Assembly: GCA_021852225.1 (NCBI GenBank)
Contig: JAJZOA010000211.1
Location: 1 to 12,054, forward strand
Direction: 5' to 3'
DNA: 12,054 bases
Source of the DNA: Planctomycetota bacterium
Lineage (GTDB): Bacteria; Planctomycetota; Phycisphaerae; WQYP01
The notes below the pieces were generated by a model. It searched no databases, had not been told where the DNA came from, and saw only the letters and a list, made by a program, of their open reading frames with translations. Below, piece after piece: positions 7,674 through 12,054 of this stretch (position 1 is the first letter of the stretch; each line of letters begins with the position of its first letter). Made by a program: the position numbers and the translations under genes.

Positions 7674-8473
7674 GATCCAGCTCCGGACGGGGCGGTGGTA
7701 ACGCCGCTTGTGCCCGCCGAACGCGGGCTTGCGGTTTTGCCGGATTCAATCGCGTCCCAAATGATGCTGGCTATATGGCGCGGTATAAATTTGCCGCCAT
7801 GTCGGTGACAGGCTCCGCCAATGTTCATGGCGCAGCCGCCGTCGTTGACGATCATTTCTTGGGCGCCGGTTTTATTGCCGCAGTCGAGTTTGTCCATAAC
7901 CATGGCTCGGCTGATGTCGGAATATTTAATCGCGAATGTGCCGCCAAAACCACAACATTGTTCCGCCTTTTCCAGTGGGGTAAAGTGCACATTGCCAATT
8001 TGCTTAAGCAGATCAATGCACGGTTCGCCTGTTGTATGAAGCCCGCGAAGATGACATGTGTAATGATAGGTGAATGTCTTTTCGGCGGGCAATGAAAGAA
8101 GTCGCAGGTCCACCTTCAAAATTTTCGTCAGGAATTCCACATATTCATAGGTGCGAGCCACAAATTCCGTCGCCTTCTGTTCCCACACCGGGTCGCCTTC
8201 CATCAGATGAATATAGTGATCGCGAATCATGGCGCAGCAGGATCCGGACGGTGTAACAATATAATCCGAATTTTCAAATACCTGGATCATGCGCCGGGCA
8301 AGATCCCGTGCGTCGTGGTGAAAGCCGTTATTAAACGCAGGTTGGCCGCAGCAGGTTTGTGCCACCGGAAAATCCACCATGCAGTCAAAATATTCCAAGG
8401 TCTTGACGACCGCCATCCCGACATCGGGTGCGAAAAGATCGGTCAGGCAGGTTACAAACAGGCTTACTTTCAT
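7670..8473 (-). CDS. lutA: LutA-type CCG-domain Fe-S oxidoreductase
   Basis: 267 residues when begun at the ATG at 8473. That start gives MKVSLFVTCLTDLF, the expected N-terminus of the family; a TTG nine bases upstream would add three residues and is less likely. It has two cysteine-rich CCG domains: Cys9 with Cys41-Cys42-Gly (CCGQPAFNNG) and Cys79-Cys80, then Cys140 (CHLRG) with Cys173-Cys174-Gly (CCGFGGTFAIKY) and Cys214 (GGC). These bind iron-sulfur clusters as in heterodisulfide reductase-like subunits. With LutB and LutC it oxidises L-lactate to pyruvate and gives electrons to the membrane chain. The end is a ~25-residue Ala/Ser/Gly/Thr tail beyond the conserved domain. No Shine-Dalgarno sequence is seen before the ATG, so it may be leaderless or weakly translated from its own promoter. 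It is first in the lutABC operon, 161 bp after nuoB. Confidence 0.93.
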   Translation of the reverse strand: MKVSLFVTCLTDLFAPDVGMAVVKTLEYFDCMVDFPVAQTCCGQPAFNNGFHHDARDLARRMIQVFENSDYIVTPSGSCCAMIRDHYIHLMEGDPVWEQKATEFVARTYEYVEFLTKILKVDLRLLSLPAEKTFTYHYTCHLRGLHTTGEPCIDLLKQIGNVHFTPLEKAEQCCGFGGTFAIKYSDISRAMVMDKLDCGNKTGAQEMIVNDGGCAMNIGGACHRHGGKFIPRHIASIIWDAIESGKTASPRSAGTSGVTTAPSGAGS

Positions 8474-8481
8474 GCGATGCA

Positions 8482-8517
8482 ATTCTAGGCGGATAACAGT
8501 GAAAGAACAATGTTCAC
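8482..8517 (-). promoter_or_regulatory. Possible lutA promoter overlapping a GTGAA-N9-TTCAC dyad
   Basis: On the minus strand TTGTTC (8510-8505) and TAGAAT (8487-8482) are 17 bases apart, matching 3 of 6 and 5 of 6 consensus bases. The start point would fall about at 8475, two bases from the lutA ATG, which fits the absence of a ribosome site. The -35 box lies inside an inverted repeat with GTGAA (8499-8503) and TTCAC (8513-8517), whose inner part GAACA-A-TGTTC is itself palindromic. It could be an operator. Support is moderate at best. Confidence 0.3.
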
Positions 8518-8582
8518 GGGGTACCCGTTTACTCCAGATTTGGCGGTCAGGGGATACCGCATTTTTCTAATTCCAGGCCGCA

Positions 8583-8615
8583 TCGCCAAATTATCCATTT
8601 GCCCCAATTTGGCGA
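8583..8615. repeat. Perfect 10-bp inverted repeat in the nuoB-lutA gap
   Basis: TCGCCAAATT (8583-8592) and AATTTGGCGA (8606-8615) are exact inverted copies separated by 13 bases. It lies 20 bases after the nuoB stop, where a terminator would be expected. However, no T-run follows on the minus strand, so it is either a stem that pauses or protects the transcript, or a protein binding site. A third copy of the core CGCCAAAT lies at 8538-8545 (opposite orientation). The 12-mer ATCGCCAAATTA (8582-8593) recurs upstream of the ROK gene. Confidence 0.6.
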
Positions 8616-8634
8616 CTGGCCAAGGGGCGACGAT

Positions 8635-9216
8635 TCAGTGGGTCGCCGCCGCCATTGCCAGCCGCGGACCAAGCTCCACCTGCGGCTGCGGTGAAGGCTT
8701 ATAGGTCGGCTGCAGGGCAATTTTCAGCGGCTGGCGTTTCGCCTGCGGCATGCCATATTCATCCACGATCCGTTGAATCGCCATCACACCTTCAATCAGC
8801 GTTTCCGGACGGGGCGGACAACCCGGAATATAGACATCCACCGGCATGAACTGATCAATTCCCTGAATGGTGGCGTAGTTGTCAAACACGCCGCCCGTGC
8901 ATGCACACGCACCCATGCTGATAACCCACTTAGGCTCGGCCATCTGCAGATAAATGCGATGCAGCACCGGCATCATTTTAATGCTGACTCGTCCAGCCAC
9001 GATCAGCAGGTCTGCCTGGCGCGGCGAAAACCGCATGACTTCGGCCCCGAATCGCGCTAAATCGTACCGGCTCGAGGCCGTCGCCATTAATTCAATTCCG
9101 CAGCAGGCTGTGGCGAATGGCAACGGCCATACACTGGATCGGCGGCACCAGTTGACCACTTTTTTCAGATTCAGGGTCAGAAAATTATCGGTTAAGGCTG
9201 TGGGTTCGATGGACAT
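8635..9216 (-). CDS. nuoB: NADH-quinone oxidoreductase subunit B (complex I, N2 cluster)
   Basis: 193 residues, normal for NuoB. The four ligands of the terminal 4Fe-4S cluster N2 are present: the twin Cys38-Cys39 ([10 protein letters not shown]), Cys104 ([10 protein letters not shown]) and Cys133 (PGCPPRPE). The invariant [11 protein letters not shown] (49-59) and [10 protein letters not shown] (64-73) are intact, as is [16 protein letters not shown] near the quinone site. NuoB sits in the peripheral arm of complex I and hands electrons to quinone. One small departure is CACTGG where the usual text is CANSGG. The ATG at 9216 has TTTTGGAG 7 bases upstream. It follows nuoA by 67 bp on the same strand; nuoC does not follow. 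The last ~35 residues (Pro/Gln-rich) are variable. Identification is secure. Confidence 0.96.
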   Translation of the reverse strand: MSIEPTALTDNFLTLNLKKVVNWCRRSSVWPLPFATACCGIELMATASSRYDLARFGAEVMRFSPRQADLLIVAGRVSIKMMPVLHRIYLQMAEPKWVISMGACACTGGVFDNYATIQGIDQFMPVDVYIPGCPPRPETLIEGVMAIQRIVDEYGMPQAKRQPLKIALQPTYKPSPQPQVELGPRLAMAAATH

Positions 9217-9283
9217 CTTTGCGCTCCAAAATATACCGCTTTCCGGTTTGCCGTACCAAATGCCGGGGCTGCGAGGGGACGGC

Positions 9284-9709
9284 TTAATCCCACTTGAATA
9301 CTCCCTTACCCCAAGCGTAAATATACGCCACCAGCAATATCACGGTAAAAATGATCACGCTTAAAAACAGCGGGCCGTTGGCAACGTGAAGCCATGGGTG
9401 GCGGACCGTGTTAAATGAGCTGATCCAGGGAATCAGGAACAGGACTTCCACATCAAATACCAGGAAAATCATCGCAACCAGATAGAATCGGACATTAAAC
9501 CGTTCGCGTGTGCTGCCCAGTGGATCCACACCCGATTCGTATGTGGAATCCTTGGTTTTGCCTTTACGGCTGGGGCCAAGAATATGTGAAAGCACCACAT
9601 TGGCAATTCCAAATCCGAGTCCGGCGACAAACAGAATTCCCAGCAGAATCCAGATTTCGTAAAGGCTGCTGAATCCCTGCATGGCCAGCGAATTTTGCAA
9701 CAATGTCAT
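9284..9709 (-). CDS. nuoA: NADH-quinone oxidoreductase subunit A (complex I, membrane)
   Basis: 141 residues from the ATG at 9709, which has TTTTGGAG 9 bases upstream; a TTG 15 bases earlier is less likely. It has three membrane segments, at about residues 18-44, 74-97 and 113-133, as expected. Between the first two lies the family signature [20 protein letters not shown] (57-76). The second helix carries [15 protein letters not shown] with the conserved Asp86 and Glu88. NuoA is a small inner-membrane subunit at the junction of the peripheral and membrane arms, next to the quinone channel. It is the first gene after a strong promoter with a palindrome near the start point. nuoB follows. Identification is secure. 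Confidence 0.96.
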   Translation of the reverse strand: MTLLQNSLAMQGFSSLYEIWILLGILFVAGLGFGIANVVLSHILGPSRKGKTKDSTYESGVDPLGSTRERFNVRFYLVAMIFLVFDVEVLFLIPWISSFNTVRHPWLHVANGPLFLSVIIFTVILLVAYIYAWGKGVFKWD

Positions 9710-9778
9710 ACCGTAAAACTCCAAAATGCCTCACCACGTGATGCCTTCACGATGTGAAACAATTCACAAACTTTTTAC
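9710..9778 (-). promoter_or_regulatory. nuoA leader with Rex/CRP-like palindrome (core 9753-9768)
   Basis: Read towards nuoA the site is TTGTGAATTGTTTCACAT (9769-9752). It differs at one base from the Rex operator consensus TTGTGAA-N4-TTCACAA and also fits the CRP/FNR-type TGTGA-N6-TCACA. It occupies about +3 to +19 relative to the predicted start of the nuoA promoter, a position suited to repression. A third half-site (TTCAC, 9746-9750) forms a second dyad TTCAC-GAT-GTGAA overlapping the first. The leader ends in the TTTTGGAG ribosome site. Confidence 0.6.
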
Positions 9779-9808
9779 ATTATACGAGGGAATGGCTTCC
9801 GTGGTCAA
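9779..9808 (-). promoter_or_regulatory. sigma70-type promoter of nuoAB
   Basis: On the minus strand TTGACC (9808-9803, 5 of 6 consensus) is followed after 18 bases by a perfect TATAAT (9784-9779). The start point is expected near 9772, giving a leader of about 60 bases to the nuoA ATG. This is the best promoter match in the window. Confidence 0.7.
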
Positions 9809-10440
9809 AACCGCTCGAAACTTCCCCAAAAGGCAGTCGTTTGTTCGTGCTTTACCTCTATGCGCGGTGGCGGTCGCAACTGGACAGCGGAGTCTGATTG
9901 CAAATCAGTGCGGGTTGCATCAGCCAAGAGCTGTGGTAGTGAATATTAAACGAAAAGTCGCGGAGGTCTCGCTTCAAATTAGGTTCATGACCGTGAACGA
10001 AAGTAAGCTGCTGATGACGGGTCGAAACGATTTCCTTACGAGGTCAAAACCGGAGCATGGCCTGTATCCCGGGATAAATGGCGGGGGTGGTCACATGTCG
10101 CCGCTACGGCTGCCGGTCTTGAGGCGGCGCGAGCGTCGATGATGTGACGATAGCCGCGTTTGAACGCAGATTGAAAAGCAACCTGTATCACATCTGGAAT
10201 CGCATGCCCTCGAGGTCGTACTTTCCCCCACCAATTAAGCGGGTGATGATATCGAAGGCCGATGGGAATGAAAGGCGATGGGTGTCCAATGAGTCAAGAT
10301 GCTCGCATCCGGTTCCACCAAAGCACCGGGGTGCAAATTCGCCGCGCCACTCGCCCGTTAAAGGCTCAATGGCCATGATGTTCGCAAAATTACAAATAAG
10401 ATGATAATATTTCGACAGGTTTGAAATATATCGCCAAATT
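9809..10440. other. Non-coding stretch between nuoA and the ROK gene
   Basis: More than 600 bp with no supported gene. The plus-strand frame 9726-10142 (138 codons) starts without a ribosome site and reads antisense through the nuoA promoter, so I do not accept it. Within the stretch are a tRNA-Cys-like half molecule (9874-9909) and, near the right end, an AT-rich segment with a candidate -10 GATAAT (10403-10408) and an inverted repeat ATATTTC-N9-GAAATAT (10407-10429). Confidence 0.45.
9874..9909 (+). other. tRNA-Cys-like D-arm and anticodon arm, remnant or chance
   Basis: TCGC/GCGG (9874-9877, 9887-9890) encloses AACTGGACA, a canonical D-loop with A14, G18G19 and A21. Then TCTGA/TCAGT encloses the loop TTGCAAA with anticodon GCA (9898-9904); the outermost pair is a T-T mismatch and there is one extra base between the arms. 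No matching acceptor stem is found and the downstream GGGTTGCATC only resembles a T-arm, so it is not a working tRNA gene. Confidence 0.25.
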
Positions 10441-10488
10441 AGCCGGGATTTAAACCGGTAAGTGAACCGGTGAGTAAACCGGTTGGCA
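10441..10488. repeat. 12-bp tandem repeat with AACCGGT cores upstream of the ROK gene
   Basis: AACCGGT occurs at 10453, 10465 and 10477, exactly 12 bp apart; the units are AACCGGTAAGTG, AACCGGTGAGTA and AACCGGTTGGCA. A degenerate unit in the same register, AGCCGGGATTTA, precedes them at 10441. Each core is a palindrome (ACCGGT), and neighbouring cores could pair as 6-7 bp hairpins in RNA. The array ends 74 bp before the ROK start codon and is best read as a multi-site operator, possibly for autoregulation. Confidence 0.65.
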
Positions 10489-10562
10489 ACGAAGATTTGA
10501 GGAATGCCCGATTTCGTGTCGCTCCATCGTCGCGGCAGGTAATTGATATTGGAAGTTAAATT

Positions 10563-11816
10563 ATGACTAAAACGTCTGCTCGAAAAACGTCCACAAATAG
10601 TGTCCCGACATCGTCGGTGAACTCGACTCGAGGGCATTCGCGATCGGTCCGTCCGCGGCTGGTTAAACAGGTGAATCAGCGAACGATTTTTGATTTGATT
10701 CAATCCTTCGGGGCTATATCCCGCGCGGAACTTGCGCGTCGCGCCGGAGCGAGTATGCCAACGGCGTCCAAAACCGTGGCGCGTCTTCTTCGCCTGGGGC
10801 TGATTGAGGAGCAGGGCATGGTTCCGGCGGATGGGAAGGGGCGGCCTAGCCAGATGTACCGTGTGGCCAGCGCCCGGTCGCGGGTACTTGGCGTTTCGAT
10901 AGAGCCGCATCGATGCCGCATTGTGTCGGCGGGGCTTGATGGCGTTTTCGCCGCCGCTAACGTGCGTGAATTTGCTACGCCGACGTCGTATCCGGCGTTG
11001 ATCGAAAAATGCGTACAGACTGCTCGGAGTCTGTACAGCCGGGGATTTAAATACCTTCGCGTGGGCGTGAGCGTGTCGGGCACGGTGGATGCGGCACAGC
11101 AACAGGTGCTGATGTCCCCAAATCTGCATCTTATGGATGGTCGGCGGCCAGGGGCGGATATCGAATCCGAGTTGGGAATTCCAGCAAGACTTGTGCATGA
11201 GACCATCGCGACTTGTCTGGCCGAGTGTGTTTACGGCGAGGCCCGCGGGATTAAGCAATTTGTCATGATCGGTACTTATTCAGGTTTCGGCTTAAGCGCG
11301 CTTGTAAATGGGGAACTGTTGACCGGTGCCCATGGAATGGCGGGAGAACTCGGCCATGTGATCGTCCAGCCGGACGGCGAGGTCTGCGGTTGCGGCAATC
11401 GCGGCTGTCTGGAAACGCTGTCCATAGACCCGGTATTTGTGCGGCGTGTCAATCAACGTGCCGGAAGTAAATGGGATATGGAACAAATTATTGATCGTGT
11501 CCGTGCCGGCCAACTGGACGTCACAGCAGACCTGCACGCCACGCTGGACGGATTGGCCACCGGGGTGGCGGCGGCGATCAATATTTTTAATCCGGAACTC
11601 GTGGCGCTGTGTACGCGCATGTTTGATGTGTCGCCGGAAGCATTTGATTATCTGGGGCGACGCGTGCGGCAAAAGGCACTCACGCCACTGGTACAGCGGT
11701 GCAAGCTGATGCGTGTCGGCGGCGACACACTTCGTGGCGGAGTCGCGGCGGCCATACATCATGTTGTTGAGTCGCTTGGCCCGCGGATGAACTGGCTCGG
11801 GGAAGATAATTCCTGA
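10563..11816 (+). CDS. ROK-family transcriptional regulator (winged HTH + degenerate sugar kinase domain)
   Basis: 417 residues. After a basic, Ser/Thr-rich extension (1-33) comes a MarR-like winged helix-turn-helix at about 36-100: VNQRTIFDLIQSFGAISRAELAR, then the recognition helix MPTASKTVARLLRLGLI and a GRPSQMYRV wing. The ROK domain fills 108-405. Its zinc site is intact: GELGH (His264) and CGCGNRGCLET (Cys275, Cys277, Cys282). Kinase signatures are eroded: the ATP-binding Asp after LGV is replaced (VSIEPHR), the catalytic END motif reads VHE with Glu213, and GTGIG reads GTYSGFG. It therefore looks like a pure DNA-binding regulator of the NagC/Mlc/XylR type, answering to an unidentified ligand. 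The ATG is preceded by GGAAG. A 12-bp repeat array lies upstream. No sugar operon is adjacent on the right as far as seen. Confidence 0.92.
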   Translation: MTKTSARKTSTNSVPTSSVNSTRGHSRSVRPRLVKQVNQRTIFDLIQSFGAISRAELARRAGASMPTASKTVARLLRLGLIEEQGMVPADGKGRPSQMYRVASARSRVLGVSIEPHRCRIVSAGLDGVFAAANVREFATPTSYPALIEKCVQTARSLYSRGFKYLRVGVSVSGTVDAAQQQVLMSPNLHLMDGRRPGADIESELGIPARLVHETIATCLAECVYGEARGIKQFVMIGTYSGFGLSALVNGELLTGAHGMAGELGHVIVQPDGEVCGCGNRGCLETLSIDPVFVRRVNQRAGSKWDMEQIIDRVRAGQLDVTADLHATLDGLATGVAAAINIFNPELVALCTRMFDVSPEAFDYLGRRVRQKALTPLVQRCKLMRVGGDTLRGGVAAAIHHVVESLGPRMNWLGEDNS

Positions 11817-11917
11817 CGAATCGCTTTTCTTTCCATGAATTAAAAAAAACGGAAAACGAGCCGAACAGGTGGGGCATTTGCATGGACCGCTTGTCGCGAT
11901 TGGCCCTGCCAAAATGG

Positions 11918-11937
11918 CAAACCGATGGCCCGGTTTG
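11918..11937. terminator. Hairpin between convergent genes, weak terminator candidate
   Basis: CAAACCG (11918-11924) and CGGTTTG (11931-11937) form a perfect 7-bp stem with a 6-base loop, between the ROK gene and the convergent partial gene. On the minus strand CCATTTT follows, a poor T-tract; on the plus strand an A-run follows. A smaller TGCCA-AAA-TGGCA stem abuts it (11908-11919). It could act in both directions, but support is moderate. Confidence 0.35.
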
Positions 11938-11957
11938 GTCCAAAAAACGCAATTATT

Positions 11958-12054
11958 TCACAAATCCGCAGTGACCTCTTCACGCACCATTGATTGCCCG
12001 GATTTAATAATCTGGTCAAGTTCCGCTTGCCCTCTGGCCAGTTCCGCCTCCAGT
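11958..12054 (-). CDS. C-terminal end of an unidentified protein, cut by window edge
   Basis: On the minus strand an open frame enters from the right edge and ends with TGA at 11960-11958, giving 31 residues. They begin LEAELARGQAELDQII and continue KSGQSMVREEVTADL. The spacing of Leu/Ala/Ile against Glu/Gln/Lys is that of an amphipathic or coiled-coil helix, which argues for real coding sequence. The ending GEE-type acidic residues before the stop are also ordinary for a protein C-terminus. It converges on the ROK gene with 141 bp between the stop codons. No family can be assigned from so short a tail. Confidence 0.5.
   Translation of the reverse strand, partial: LEAELARGQAELDQIIKSGQSMVREEVTADL

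Noticed and set aside
8583..8615. Rho-independent terminator after nuoB
   Set aside because: The stem is perfect, but no T-run follows on the minus strand and the loop is long; it is listed as an inverted repeat instead.
9874..9950. Functional tRNA-Cys gene
   Set aside because: No acceptor stem, a damaged T-arm, an extra base between the arms and too short a variable region.
9726..10142. 138-codon plus-strand frame in the nuoA-ROK gap
   Set aside because: No ribosome site; it overlaps the nuoA promoter and operator on the other strand; composition is unlike a protein and no family is recognised.
10441..10488. CRISPR array or plasmid-type iterons
   Set aside because: The units are only 12 bp with no unique spacers, and there is no cas or replication gene nearby.
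10188..11258. 356-codon open frame on the minus strand across the ROK gene and its upstream region
   Set aside because: It is antisense to a secure ROK coding sequence, and its product is rich in R, H and S with no domain pattern. The upstream 12-bp repeat shows up in it as an RFTHRFTYRF-like repeat, an artefact of the DNA period.
1..12054. Insertion sequences, phage genes or defence systems
   Set aside because: No transposase, integrase, nuclease, toxin-antitoxin or terminal repeat was recognised; all firm genes are housekeeping or metabolic.

Overview
The window looks like a piece of bacterial chromosome, with no phage, plasmid or transposon genes. The suggested host is a planctomycete, perhaps Phycisphaerae. 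That rests on a mixed signal recalled from memory: a tiny lipoprotein with a 'DRP-LSR'-type tail, a glycosyltransferase fused to DUF2062, paired M16 peptidases, and nuoAB standing apart from the rest of nuo. The phylum assignment is inference. The genes have ordinary Shine-Dalgarno sites, and TTTTGGAG recurs before four of them.

Layout from left to right. (1) On the plus strand, bases 1-1704 hold the end of one M16-family peptidase and a complete, catalytically intact M16 peptidase (HFLEH zinc motif). (2) On the minus strand, bases 1761-4881 hold three genes: a TPR lipoprotein, a 71-residue lipoprotein, and a family 2 glycosyltransferase with a C-terminal DUF2062 membrane domain. (3) A gene-poor stretch of about 0.5 kb follows (4882-5417). 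(4) On the minus strand, bases 5418-8473 hold lutC, lutB and lutA (transcribed A-B-C), the iron-sulfur L-lactate oxidation system. (5) Also on the minus strand, bases 8635-9709 hold nuoB and nuoA (transcribed A-B), encoding the N2-cluster and small membrane subunits of complex I. (6) A divergent intergenic region of about 0.85 kb carries a good sigma70 promoter for nuoA with a Rex/CRP-type palindrome just past the predicted start point. It also carries a 12-bp tandem repeat ahead of the next gene. (7) On the plus strand, bases 10563-11816 encode a ROK-family transcriptional regulator. (8) The right edge holds the last 31 codons of an unidentified minus-strand gene.

The metabolic core is respiratory. 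LutABC would pass electrons from lactate towards the quinone pool, and NuoAB belong to the NADH:quinone oxidoreductase that feeds the same pool. The nuoA promoter palindrome suggests redox (NADH/NAD+) or cAMP-type control. A 12-base word, ATCGCCAAATTA, occurs both in the nuoB-lutA gap and upstream of the ROK gene, which hints that the two loci may share a regulator. I did not find a wholly new multi-gene system. The most interesting signals are the regulatory DNA elements between 8474 and 10562.
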